The notes beneath the pieces were generated by a model. It did no database searches and was not told where the DNA came from. It saw only the letters and a program-made list of their open reading frames with translations. This document shows positions 11,656 through 20,012 of a stretch of 24,334 bases of DNA, one piece after another. The position numbers were made by a program, and so were the translations under genes. The stretch is from NCBI GenBank assembly GCA_046262415.1, contig JBHEMU010000058.1, positions 1 to 24,334 of the forward strand, written 5' to 3'. Position 1 is the stretch's first letter. The number at the start of each line of letters is the position of its first letter. This DNA is from JACDAS01 sp046262415 (lineage in GTDB: Bacteria > Actinomycetota > Thermoleophilia > Gaiellales > Gaiellaceae).

Positions 11656-13379
11656 GGCCTGACCGCCTCGGAGGGGCCGTCCTCCGTGGCGTCCGCGCGA
11701 CGGCTGCCGGCTGGACGAGTCTCGCGGCGGCGCTCGTGGCGACGTGGCCGCTCGCGACGCGGCTCACCAGCGAGGTGCCGCTCGGTACCGAGGGTGAGGC
11801 GACGGTGCCGGTGTTCAGCATCTGGAACCTCTGGTGGACCGCTGACCGTATCCCGCACGGCTTCGCCGGCTTCCTCGACGCGCCGTTCTTCCATCCGAAC
11901 GAGGGCGTCACCACCTACTCCGAGCCGATGCCCTTCGTCGGGACGCTCGTCTCGCCGCTCTGGGCGGCCGGCGCTCCGCCGGCGCTCGTCTACAACGTGG
12001 CGCTGCTCGCGCTCCTGACCCTGAACGGCGTCTTCGCGTATCGCCTGGCGCGGGCGCTCGAGCTGCCGGCCGGCCCGGCACTCGTCGGCGGTGTCGTGGC
12101 CGTGACCGTGCCCTTCACGGCCGGCGTCCTCGGCGTCCTTCCGAGCCTGGGGCTCTTCGGGATGCTCTGGACCCTCGACGGACTGGTCCGCTTCGGGCGG
12201 ACCGGCTGGGGCGGCTGGGCGGCCTGGGCGGCAGCGGGCTTCGCCGCGACCTACTTCACGTTTCAGCAGTACGCCCTGTTCTTCGCTCCGGTCGCACTGG
12301 CTGCTGCGATCGTGGCGCTGAGCGAGCGGCGCTTCGCCCGCCCGGCACTCGCACGCCTCGGCGTGGTGGCTCTCCTCGCCGTCCTCGCGGTGTTGATCCT
12401 CGCGCTGCCGACGAGCAGCCGCCATGCCGACACGGGCGGCTTCGAGCGTCCGCCCGAGCTGGTCGAGGCCCTGTCCGCCGGTCCGGGCGACTTCCTGACG
12501 CGGCCCGCGACGGCGTCCGTCCCCGTCCCGCGCCGCGACCCCGCCGACACCGCCGGCCTCTTCCCGGGGTTCCTCCTCGCCGGACTGGCGCTCGCCGGGG
12601 CGGTGGCAGGAATGCGCGAGGGGCGGCGGCGGCGCTGGGCGGCGATGCTCACGGGCATGGCGGCCTTCGGCTTCCTGCTCGCCCTCGGCCTGAACCTCGA
12701 CCTGCTGGGCTGGCGCCCGTTCGGGACGCTGAGAGCGCTCGTGTCCGCCTTCGCCGAGGTGCGGTCCCCGTACCGAGCCGCCGCGCTCATGCAGGTCTGC
12801 CTCCCGGTGCTGGCCGCGCTCGCCCTCGCGCGGCTGCGCGGGCGTCTCGTGCGTGGCGGCGTGGCGGCGATGGTCGTTCTCGGGCTCGTGGCCGCGGCCG
12901 AGAACCTGGCGGTTCCGGCGTCGCTCCACGCCGTTCCGCGCGCCGGGTCGGCGTGGTCGGCGTGGCTGCGCGAGCATCCGGAGCACCGGGTGCTCGCACA
13001 CGTGCCCTTCCCGGCCGGGCTGACCGTCTCGGCCTACGAGGTGGAGGCATGGCGGCTGCTGTCGCAGACCGATCATCGCCGGGCGATGGTCAACGGGTAC
13101 TCCGGCTTCTTCCCCGTGACCCGCGCGCCGGACGGTCGCATCCTGCCGGCGTACACGGACTTCCAGCTGCGGATGGCCGCCGAGTTTCCGACGGGCGCGC
13201 TCATGTGCACGCTGACCGAGAGCCTCGGAGTCGACACGCTCGTCGCCGATCGCGCCTGGCTCGCCGGCCACGAGCGCGAGCTCGCCCGCTTCGAGAGCTT
13301 CCTGCTGCCGGTCTACGCGGACGCGGACGTGCGGATCTACTCGCTCGCGACGCCTCCGGGGCGATGCGAGGTGAGCTGA
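11652..13379 (+). CDS. GT-C-like polytopic membrane protein
   Basis: A 575-residue integral membrane protein with roughly ten hydrophobic segments and an exported C-terminal domain from about residue 420. The first large loop, FSIWNLWWTADRIPHGF followed by FLDAPFFHPNEGVTTY, resembles the loop of GT-C fold glycosyltransferases and YfhO-like proteins, where an acidic residue near the start would act. The donor is probably a polyprenyl-linked sugar, but neither donor nor acceptor can be told. It starts with TTG overlapping the preceding TGA; no other start fits before the first membrane segment (ALVATWPL). The C-terminal region contains a soluble stretch (HRVLAHVPFPAGLTVSAYE) of the kind seen in this family. 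With the upstream lipoprotein it may modify or assemble an envelope glycan. Confidence 0.7.
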   Translation: MRPDRLGGAVLRGVRATAAGWTSLAAALVATWPLATRLTSEVPLGTEGEATVPVFSIWNLWWTADRIPHGFAGFLDAPFFHPNEGVTTYSEPMPFVGTLVSPLWAAGAPPALVYNVALLALLTLNGVFAYRLARALELPAGPALVGGVVAVTVPFTAGVLGVLPSLGLFGMLWTLDGLVRFGRTGWGGWAAWAAAGFAATYFTFQQYALFFAPVALAAAIVALSERRFARPALARLGVVALLAVLAVLILALPTSSRHADTGGFERPPELVEALSAGPGDFLTRPATASVPVPRRDPADTAGLFPGFLLAGLALAGAVAGMREGRRRRWAAMLTGMAAFGFLLALGLNLDLLGWRPFGTLRALVSAFAEVRSPYRAAALMQVCLPVLAALALARLRGRLVRGGVAAMVVLGLVAAAENLAVPASLHAVPRAGSAWSAWLREHPEHRVLAHVPFPAGLTVSAYEVEAWRLLSQTDHRRAMVNGYSGFFPVTRAPDGRILPAYTDFQLRMAAEFPTGALMCTLTESLGVDTLVADRAWLAGHERELARFESFLLPVYADADVRIYSLATPPGRCEVS

Positions 13380-13411
13380 CCGGGAGGCCTGCTGGCCACG
13401 GGACACTGTTG

Positions 13412-13417
13412 TACGAT
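13412..13417 (+). promoter_or_regulatory. Possible -10 box for the PrsW-STAND gene
   Basis: TACGAT in the 154-bp gap before the PrsW-STAND gene, preceded by CACTGTTG. The -35 region (near 13389-13394) is a poor match, so this is a weak suggestion. The gap has no other gene and no start codon in frame with 13534. Confidence 0.3.
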
Positions 13418-13533
13418 CGCCCGCAGTTGGGTGGCCGCGTCGGGACGAGCGATTCTGGCCTCGCGGGTCTTGCCCGCCGGGCGATCGACCGCGACGGGAC
13501 CGCGCGCGATCGCCTCCTCCCCGGGACGCCCGC

Positions 13534-16500
13534 GTGATCGCGCTGCTGAACGACCCCGGCTTCTACATCACGTACGCCCTGATCCAGGCGCTCGTGATCC
13601 TCGTCGCCATCCGGTTCCTCGACCTGTACGAGCGCCAGCCGTTCTGGCTGCTCGCGCTGCTGGCGGGGTGGGGCGCGACCGGCGCGGCCGCAATCTCGCT
13701 CGCCGGCAACAATGCCGTCAGGGGCATGCTCTCGGCCGACACGCGCGAGGTGTTCGGCAACGCGATCGCGCCGCCCCTCGTGGAGGAGTGCGCGAAGGGT
13801 CTCGCCCTGCTCGCGGCGATCTGGCCGCTGCGCTGGATCGGCCGGCGCCTGGGTGTCTCGCTCTTCGACGGGCTCTCCGACGGGATCGTCTGCGGCGCGG
13901 CGGTGGGGCTCGGCTTCGGCTTCACCGAGGACTTCTTCTACTTCCTCGACGCGGCCAGAGTGGGAGGTCTGCAGACCGCGACCGACGTCTTCACCTACCG
14001 GCGCGACTTCTTCGGGCCCGCGGTGCTCCACCACCCCGTGTTCTCGGCGTGCTTCGGCGCGGGCCTCGGCATGGCGACGTGGAGCGTCAGCCGCATGGGA
14101 AAGGTGCTCTTCCCGCTCGCCGGCCTGGCGCTCGGCGTGCTCTTCCACGCCGTCAACAACGGGTTCGTCTACCTCGTGCTCTACCTCAAGTACGGTCTCG
14201 CCGCCGCGGCCGCCTACGTGCGCGACCCCGCCAGCGCGGTCCCCGCGGTCGCGGAGACGGCGGACACGTTCAATCGACTGCTCCATCTGCTCGACTTCTG
14301 GCTGGTCGCGCTCTTTGTCGGGGCGATGGTGCTCTGGCAGCGCTTCCAGCGGCGCATCATCCGCCAGGAGCTGACCGAGGAGGTGGGTCTCGGCCTGCTG
14401 ACGCGCGCCGAGTGGGACGAGATGTTCCGCTACCCGCAGCGGCTGCGGCGCTACTGGCGGCTCGTACGTGCGGGCGAGCTCGAGCGCTACCGCCAGCTGC
14501 GGACGATGCACGGACAGCTCGTCCGGCTCGCGCTGCTCAAGTGGCGGACGCGCCGGATGGGCGGCGACTGGAATCACGTCCAGCGGCTCCGGCGCGAGAT
14601 CGCCGCGCTCGGCGCGGTCGACGTGGCGCCCTCGAACCTGCCGACGCCCGCGACCCCGCTGGTCGGGCGGGAGACCGAACTCGGCGAGGTCGAGGAGCTG
14701 CTCAGGGACGGCGACGTCCGCGCCGTCACGCTGACGGGAGCCGGAGGGACCGGCAAGACGCGCCTCGCGCTCGAGGCCGCCTCCCGGCTGCGGGACGATT
14801 TCGGCGGGGGGCTCTACCTCGCCGAGCTGGCCCCGCTCCGCGACGCGAGCCTGGTCGTCCGCGCCGTCGCCGAGGCGCTCGGGGTGACCGAGCGACCCGG
14901 CGAGCCGCTGCTCAGGACCGTGACGGAGTTCCTGCGCGACAAGCAGGCGCTGCTCGTCCTCGACAACTTCGAGCAGGTGATCGACGCCGCGCCGCAGGTC
15001 GCCGAGCTGCTCGGCGCGGCTCGGCACGTGAAGGTGCTGGCGACGAGCCGCCAGCCGCTTCGCATCATCGGGGAGACGGAGTATCCCCTCTCGCCCCTCG
15101 CCGTTCCGGCGGCGGCGGGCGCTCGGGACGCGGCGACGATCGCCGCTTCTCCCGCCGTCGCGCTCTTCGTCGAGCGGGCGAAGGCCGTGGATCCCTCGTT
15201 CCGCCTCGATCCGGGCAACGCCGCCGACGTGCTCGAGATCTGCCGCAGCGTCGACGGCCTGCCGCTCGCGATCGAGCTCGCCGCCGCCCGCGTCAAGCTC
15301 CTGCCGCCGAAGCAGATCCTGGAGCGGCTGGCCGAGCCCCTCGAGCTGCTCACGAGCGGCGCCCGCGACCTGCCCGAGCGGCACCGGACGCTGCGCGCGG
15401 CGATCGACTGGAGCTACGGCCTCCTCGACGGGGAGGAGCAGCTCGCGTTCTCGCGACTGGCGGTCTTCGCCGGCGGCTTCACGCTCGAGGCGGCCGAGCA
15501 GGTCGCCGGCAGCGGCCTCGAAGTCCTCGGCTCGCTCGTCGACATGAGCCTGGTCAGGCGCGGCCCTGCGCGGGAGGGCGAACCGCGCTTCGTCCTCCTC
15601 GAGACGATTCGCGAGTACGCCGAGGGCCGCCTCGCGGAGCGCGGCGAGCTCGACGAGCGCCGGCGGTTGCACGCCGGATACTTCGCCGCGCTCGCGGAGC
15701 AGGCCGAGCCCGCGCTCACGGGCCCGGCGCAGTCCGAGTGGCTCGTTCGGCTCACCGACGAGACGGACAACATCCGCGCTGCGCTCGACTGGTCGGTCGA
15801 GGCGCGCGAGTTCGAGACCCTCCTGCGGATCGCCGGCGCGCTCGTGCGCTTCTGGAGCATGCGCGGGTACCTGACCGAGGGCAGGCGCCGGCTGCAGGCG
15901 GCACTCGCCGCGGGCACCGGCATGCCGGCGCCGATGCTCGCCAAGGGCCACTACGCCGCGGGCTACTCGGCGCTCGGCCAGGCCGACTACGACGAGGCCG
16001 TCTGGTACTTCGAGCAGAGCCTCGAGCTTGCCCGCGCCGTCGGGGACCGCCGACGCGAGGCGGCCGCGCTCGCCCAGCTCGCGTGGATCGCGATGGAGCA
16101 GGGCGAGGCGGATCAGGCGGCACGCCTCGCGAAGGACGGGTTGGCGATGGCGCGCGAGCTGGGCGATCCGCTCACCGAGTCGGGAGTGCTGAACACGCTC
16201 GCGGAGCTGGCCGCGGCGAGCGGCGACGACGCCGAAGCGACCGCGCTCCTGCAGCAGGGACTCGCCCTCCGACGCGCCCTCGGCGACCGCCGGCTGGTCG
16301 CCAACTCGCTGCTCGAGCTGGGCCGGGCCGAACTCACGCGCCCGCGTCTCGACGAGGCGAGCGAGCTCTTCCAGGAGGCGGAGTCGATCGCCCGGGAGCT
16401 CGGCGACACGTGGAGCCTGTCCCTCGCGCTCGGCGGGCTCGGCCGCGTCGAGCTCGGGCGCGGCCGCCTGGAGGAGGCGTCGGTCCTGCTCACGGAGGCC

Positions 16501-16839
16501 CTCCGCGTCGCCGGCGAGCGCGGCGACGTGCGCGCGATCGCGGATTCCCTGCAGGCGCTCGGGGCCGTTCAGGCGGCGCGGGGGCAGGCCGAGGTCGCCG
16601 CGCAGCTCGTCGCGTCCGCGGGCGCGCTGCGCGAGTCGATCGACGCGATCGCGACGCCGGCCGAGCAGGCGACCGAGGCGGGCGTGTCCGCGCAGCTGCG
16701 CGGCGAGCTGGGCGACAGGTTCGAAGGCGTCTGGGAGCGGGGGCGCCGGCTCTCCGCGGCCGAAGCGCTCGTGCTCGCCTTTGCGCCTCCCGCCGACCGC
16801 GCGCCGGCCCCTGCACCGCTGCCGGCGGCGGGGACGTGA
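13534..16839 (+). CDS. PrsW-type intramembrane protease fused to STAND ATPase and TPR repeats
   Basis: A 1101-residue fusion. Residues 1-270 have about seven membrane segments and all four PrsW/CPBP protease motifs: EExxK (Glu84, Glu85, Lys88), F-x3-E-D-x2-Y (Phe128, Glu132, Asp133, Tyr136; usually Asn at 133), H-x3-S (His167, Ser171) and H-x3-N (His205, Asn209). An Arg-rich cytoplasmic linker (270-365) leads to a STAND/AfsR-like NTPase: VGRE at 377-380, Walker A GAGGTGKT (402-409), Walker B LLVLDNFE (473-480), sensor ATSR (503-506), GLPLA (575-579) and LLETIREYA (688-696). TPR-like helices fill about 800-1030. PrsW normally cleaves membrane-anchored anti-sigma factors; STAND domains act as ATP-dependent switches. 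GTG 13534 is the first possible start in frame. The stop overlaps the next lipoprotein by GTGA. No C-terminal DNA-binding domain is seen. Confidence 0.93.
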   Translation: MIALLNDPGFYITYALIQALVILVAIRFLDLYERQPFWLLALLAGWGATGAAAISLAGNNAVRGMLSADTREVFGNAIAPPLVEECAKGLALLAAIWPLRWIGRRLGVSLFDGLSDGIVCGAAVGLGFGFTEDFFYFLDAARVGGLQTATDVFTYRRDFFGPAVLHHPVFSACFGAGLGMATWSVSRMGKVLFPLAGLALGVLFHAVNNGFVYLVLYLKYGLAAAAAYVRDPASAVPAVAETADTFNRLLHLLDFWLVALFVGAMVLWQRFQRRIIRQELTEEVGLGLLTRAEWDEMFRYPQRLRRYWRLVRAGELERYRQLRTMHGQLVRLALLKWRTRRMGGDWNHVQRLRREIAALGAVDVAPSNLPTPATPLVGRETELGEVEELLRDGDVRAVTLTGAGGTGKTRLALEAASRLRDDFGGGLYLAELAPLRDASLVVRAVAEALGVTERPGEPLLRTVTEFLRDKQALLVLDNFEQVIDAAPQVAELLGAARHVKVLATSRQPLRIIGETEYPLSPLAVPAAAGARDAATIAASPAVALFVERAKAVDPSFRLDPGNAADVLEICRSVDGLPLAIELAAARVKLLPPKQILERLAEPLELLTSGARDLPERHRTLRAAIDWSYGLLDGEEQLAFSRLAVFAGGFTLEAAEQVAGSGLEVLGSLVDMSLVRRGPAREGEPRFVLLETIREYAEGRLAERGELDERRRLHAGYFAALAEQAEPALTGPAQSEWLVRLTDETDNIRAALDWSVEAREFETLLRIAGALVRFWSMRGYLTEGRRRLQAALAAGTGMPAPMLAKGHYAAGYSALGQADYDEAVWYFEQSLELARAVGDRRREAAALAQLAWIAMEQGEADQAARLAKDGLAMARELGDPLTESGVLNTLAELAAASGDDAEATALLQQGLALRRALGDRRLVANSLLELGRAELTRPRLDEASELFQEAESIARELGDTWSLSLALGGLGRVELGRGRLEEASVLLTEALRVAGERGDVRAIADSLQALGAVQAARGQAEVAAQLVASAGALRESIDAIATPAEQATEAGVSAQLRGELGDRFEGVWERGRRLSAAEALVLAFAPPADRAPAPAPLPAAGT

Positions 16840-17306
16840 TCGTTGCCGCCCGGCGGACGCTGACGCTGGCGACCCTCACGCTCGTCGTCGCGGCCGGCTG
16901 CGGCGGAGAGGGACGCGCCGAGCAGTCCCCCGTCCGGGAGGACACGAAGGTCGGCGACGCCGGGATCCACACCCCTTCGAGGAACGAGTACTGCTACGCG
17001 GAGTGGGGGAGCCTCTGGCGGGAGGAGCGCGTGGCAGGCCCGCCCGTCAGCGTGCTCGAGTGCTGGGTCTTCTCGACCGCCGGCGGGCCGTACGGGTTCC
17101 CGCTCTCCTGGCGCCTCACCCCCCGTGGGCCGGCGCTCAGCGGCCGCACCCACCACCGGCCCTTGCATGCGTCCCCACTGCCGTACGGGCGGACGTGGAG
17201 CGGCGGGCCGTTCCGCTGCCGCTCGCTGCGGAGCGGCCTGCGCTGCTGGAGCATCGTCAGCGACCACGGCTTCGTGCTCAGCCGTACGTCTCAGCGCGTG
17301 TTCTAA
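16836..17306 (+). CDS. DUF6636-like lipoprotein coupled to the PrsW-STAND gene
   Basis: A 156-residue predicted lipoprotein starting at GTG 16836, which overlaps the PrsW-STAND stop by 4 bases, so the two are translationally coupled. The signal peptide LTLATLTLVVAAGC ends in a lipobox with Cys22. The C-terminal segment FRCRSLRSGLRCWS...GFVLSR, with two spaced cysteines and a GF-x-L-S-R ending, matches a small family I associate with DUF6636 (recollection, not a search). Cysteines at 53 and 76 may form another disulfide. Because of the coupling it is the best candidate partner, sensor or substrate of the intramembrane protease, though lipoproteins lack a transmembrane segment that PrsW would cut. 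Its stop overlaps the convergent proline dehydrogenase stop by two bases. Confidence 0.8.
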   Translation: MIVAARRTLTLATLTLVVAAGCGGEGRAEQSPVREDTKVGDAGIHTPSRNEYCYAEWGSLWREERVAGPPVSVLECWVFSTAGGPYGFPLSWRLTPRGPALSGRTHHRPLHASPLPYGRTWSGGPFRCRSLRSGLRCWSIVSDHGFVLSRTSQRVF

Positions 17307-18232
17307 CGCTGGACGAGGCTGCGAACGAAGAAGAGGACGTTCGCAGGGCGTTCGGCCAGGCGGCGCATCAGGTACGGGTACCACTCTGAGCCGTAGGGCG
17401 TCGCGACGCGAACGCGGTGCCCGCGCCGGACGAGGTCGAGCTGGAGCCGCGGCCTCACCCCGTAGAGCATCTGGAACTCGAACCGGCCCCCGGAGATCGC
17501 CTTCCGCCGGCAGAACTCGATCACGTGGTCGATCAACCGCTCGTCGTGGGTCGCGATCGCGGTGTAGCCGCCCTCCGCGAGCGCCCGCTCGGCCAGGCGC
17601 ACGAAGGCAGCGTCGACGTCCCGCTTCTGCGGGTAGGCGACGCTCGCGGCCTCCAGGTAGGCACCCTTGACGAGCCGCACGTTCGGCTCGAGCGGGAGGA
17701 GCGAAGCGAGGTCGGCTTCCGAGCGGTAGAGGTACGACTGGAGGACGACGCCGACGTTCGACTGTCCCCCGGCGCGCAGGCGGCGGTAGACGTCCAGCGT
17801 GGGCTCGACGTGTCGGGACTCCTCCATGTCGATGCGGACGAAGTTCCCGACGCCGGCGGCGTGGCGCACGAGCCGGGCGACGTTGCGGTAGGCCGCCTCG
17901 GGATCGGCGGCGAGCCCGAGCTGGGTCAGCTTCAGGGCGACGTTCGCGTCGAGTCGCTCGTCTGCGAGGCGCTGCAGGATCTCCTCGTAGCGCCCGGCGA
18001 TCGCCGCCGCCGCGGCGGTGTTCCGGACGTCCTCGCCGAGCAGCGTCGTGTTCGCAGCCAGCCCCTGTGCATTCAGCGCGCGGAGCGTCTCGACGACCTC
18101 GTCGAGCGTCGCGCCGCCCACGAAGCGCCTCGCGCCGAAGCGCATCCCGTGGGCCGAGACGAAGCGCTGCAGCCGGGGGCTCCCGGCCGCAGCGAGGATG
18201 CCCTTTCGGAGCGCGGCGTTCGCAAAGGTCAT
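17303..18232 (-). CDS. Proline dehydrogenase (monofunctional)
   Basis: A 309-residue FAD-dependent proline dehydrogenase oxidising L-proline to 1-pyrroline-5-carboxylate, feeding electrons to quinones at the membrane. The barrel and active-site signatures are all present: LKLTQLGL (100-107), RIDMEESRHVEPTLD (133-147), VVLQSYLYRSEAD (162-174), RLVKGAYLE (186-194), FEFQMLYGVRP (251-261) and the C-terminal YGSEWYPYLMRRLAERPAN with Arg290/Arg291 that bind the proline carboxylate. Length is typical of the stand-alone form, without the pyrroline-5-carboxylate dehydrogenase half of PutA, and none is adjacent. The ATG is at 18232. It overlaps the stop of the convergent lipoprotein. Confidence 0.97.
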   Translation of the reverse strand: MTFANAALRKGILAAAGSPRLQRFVSAHGMRFGARRFVGGATLDEVVETLRALNAQGLAANTTLLGEDVRNTAAAAAIAGRYEEILQRLADERLDANVALKLTQLGLAADPEAAYRNVARLVRHAAGVGNFVRIDMEESRHVEPTLDVYRRLRAGGQSNVGVVLQSYLYRSEADLASLLPLEPNVRLVKGAYLEAASVAYPQKRDVDAAFVRLAERALAEGGYTAIATHDERLIDHVIEFCRRKAISGGRFEFQMLYGVRPRLQLDLVRRGHRVRVATPYGSEWYPYLMRRLAERPANVLFFVRSLVQR

Positions 18233-18280
18233 GGGCCTTCATGACCTTCGGTGGATCTCGGGCGCGACTGGAGCGCCCGG

Positions 18281-18472
18281 CTACTCGCTCGGTCCGTCGC
18301 CCGTCTCGTCCTGGGCCGCGTGCGCCGAGACGGCGTCCCCCGACTCCGGGTCGCGTGCGATCGCCGCCGCCTGCTTCCGCTCTTCTTTTCGCTCCTGCTT
18401 GCGGGCGCGTCGCTCCTGCACCGCGCGCTCTCGCGTCATCTTCGCCATCGTCTGCCGTTTCTTTGCGCTCAT
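18281..18472 (-). CDS. Small Lys/Arg-rich protein of unknown function
   Basis: A 63-residue hydrophilic protein, MSAKKRQTMAKMTRERAVQ followed by an Arg/Lys/Glu-rich helix (ERRARKQERKEERK) and an acidic tail. Small proteins of this kind recur in actinobacteria, but no function is known to me. Start ATG 18472 has GAGGG upstream at suitable spacing. It is 48 bp upstream of proline dehydrogenase on the same strand, so co-transcription is possible. It could bind RNA or DNA, on composition only. Confidence 0.65.
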   Translation of the reverse strand: MSAKKRQTMAKMTRERAVQERRARKQERKEERKQAAAIARDPESGDAVSAHAAQDETGDGPSE

Positions 18473-18640
18473 TCAGCCCTCGTCCCTTCGGTCGCGTTGC
18501 GCGGACGTTCGTGCTCCACACGGTACCCGCAAGGTCGTCCGAGTCCCGGTTTAGGTTCCGTAAAGACGCGTTTGCCGTCCTCGGCTGCGGATATCCGTAG
18601 TGCAATACCAATTAGCGACGCAATTTCAAGGGAGGTCCAG

Positions 18641-19909
18641 ATGGACCTGATTTCGAAGAGACAGAAGACGGGTACGGGACTGGCACTGGCAAGCGGGGTG
18701 CTCGCGCTCGTCGTCGCGACCGCTCTGTTCGCGACGGCGGCGGGGGCACGCTCCTTCGCCGCTCCGGTCAACAGGTGCGCGCCGGTCATCTCCGGCAAGC
18801 TCGTCGTCGGCAAGACGATCACGTCCACGGCCGGGTGCTGGTCGAACAGTCCGACCCGGTACGTCTACCAGTGGCTTCGCTGCGATACGAACGGCTCGAA
18901 CTGCGTGAGGATCACCGGCGCGACGAGCAACTCGTACACGCTGACGAGGACGGACGCCGGCAACACGATGATCGTCCTGGTCACGGCCTCGAACGCCGAC
19001 GGGCAGACCGGGCCGGTCAACTCGAAGCCGAGCGCGATCGTCTCCGTGGCGGCGGCGCCGGAGAACACGACGGCGCCCTCGATCACGGGCAAGGCCATGG
19101 TCGGCGAGCTGCTCTTCGCAAACCCGGGCAAGTACGCCGGCGGCATCCCGACGAGGTACACGTACCAGTGGACCCGTTGCAACTCCGCCGGCGCGAGCTG
19201 CACGGGCATCTCCGGCGAGACGAAGCAGACCTACACCGTGCGCAGCGCCGACGTCAAGTTCACGCTGCGGGTCGCCGTCACGGCTGCGAACGACTACGGC
19301 TCGGACGTGACGACGTCGGACCGCACGGCGGTGGTCACGACCGTGCCCGCGATCGTGCTCGTCACGACCTCGATGACGGCCACCAGGTCGACCGTGACCT
19401 GCTGCGCCACGTCGAGGCTCACGGGCACCGTCTCCACGGGCAAGGCGGGGGAGCCGATCACGATCCTCGCGCTCGAGTTCGGCGAGCTGGCGGCGGTGCC
19501 GATCGGCACGACGAGGACCACGGAGCTCGGCGAGTGGAGCTTCCCGGTCCGGCCGAGCATCGAGACGACCTATCGCGCGAAGACGAGCACGTCGACCGGG
19601 CCGCCGCTGACGATCAGCGTGCACCCGCGGGTCGGCCTCGGCTTCCAGCGGGGGGTCTTCAGCACCAAGGTGACCGGCGGGAGCGGCGCGACCTCGTTCG
19701 CCGGGAAGATCGTGTTCTTCCAGCGTCGGACGGCCGCGGGCCGGTGGGTGACGCTGGAGAAGGTCGTCCTCGACACCTTCTCGGTGGCGAAGTTCAAGCG
19801 GAGGCTCCCGCGCGGCGTTTCCTTCGTCCGGGTCTACCTGTCGCAGGCGCAGGCCGGCGACGGCTACCTCGACGGCGTCAGCCACACCCGGCGCTTCAGG
19901 AGGCGGTAG
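18641..19909 (+). CDS. Secreted protein with two Ig-like repeats
   Basis: A 422-residue exported protein. The ATG at 18641 has a strong Shine-Dalgarno (AAGGGAGG). The signal peptide spans about 11-37 (GVLALVVATALFATAAGA). Two Ig-like repeats follow at about 46-137 and 141-232, each with the pattern G-K-x-x-V-G, then YQW-x-R-C, a second Cys near 88 and 187, and a final VTA-x-N-x-x-G. These repeats are frequent in actinobacterial surface proteins. The C-terminal half is another beta-rich region (ATSRLTGTVSTGKAGEPITI, then LGFQRGVFSTKVTGG) resembling stacked carbohydrate- or cell-wall-associated beta domains, of unknown function. A strong terminator hairpin lies 49 bp after the stop. Confidence 0.8.
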   Translation: MDLISKRQKTGTGLALASGVLALVVATALFATAAGARSFAAPVNRCAPVISGKLVVGKTITSTAGCWSNSPTRYVYQWLRCDTNGSNCVRITGATSNSYTLTRTDAGNTMIVLVTASNADGQTGPVNSKPSAIVSVAAAPENTTAPSITGKAMVGELLFANPGKYAGGIPTRYTYQWTRCNSAGASCTGISGETKQTYTVRSADVKFTLRVAVTAANDYGSDVTTSDRTAVVTTVPAIVLVTTSMTATRSTVTCCATSRLTGTVSTGKAGEPITILALEFGELAAVPIGTTRTTELGEWSFPVRPSIETTYRAKTSTSTGPPLTISVHPRVGLGFQRGVFSTKVTGGSGATSFAGKIVFFQRRTAAGRWVTLEKVVLDTFSVAKFKRRLPRGVSFVRVYLSQAQAGDGYLDGVSHTRRFRRR

Positions 19910-19957
19910 CTGCCGCGAGTCGAGCGGGCCGGTCGGGCTTCTGCGCGACCGCGACTC

Positions 19958-19992
19958 CCGTGGAGGCCGGCCCCTCTGGCCGGCCTCCACGG
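19958..19992. terminator. Strong stem-loop between convergent genes
   Basis: Perfect 15-bp stem CCGTGGAGGCCGGCC with its complement around a 5-base loop, followed on the plus strand by TTCCTT. It lies between the Ig-like repeat gene and the convergent small membrane-protein gene, so it may terminate both strands. Confidence 0.8.
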
Positions 19993-20012
19993 TTCCTTCG
20001 GCGCCGGAGTTG

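Noticed and set aside
13201..15951. Large antisense open frame opposite the PrsW-STAND gene
   Set aside because: No family motifs and composition typical of antisense frames in high-GC DNA, while the plus strand carries unbroken PrsW and STAND motifs.
13431..16835. Very long open frame overlapping the PrsW-STAND gene
   Set aside because: Arg/Ala/Gly-rich shadow frame. Only its last part (from GTG 16836) is a real gene, the coupled lipoprotein.
18541..18600. Promoter for the Ig-like repeat gene (TTGCCG at 18572)
   Set aside because: No acceptable -10 box lies at 16-18 bases spacing, so it is not listed as a feature.
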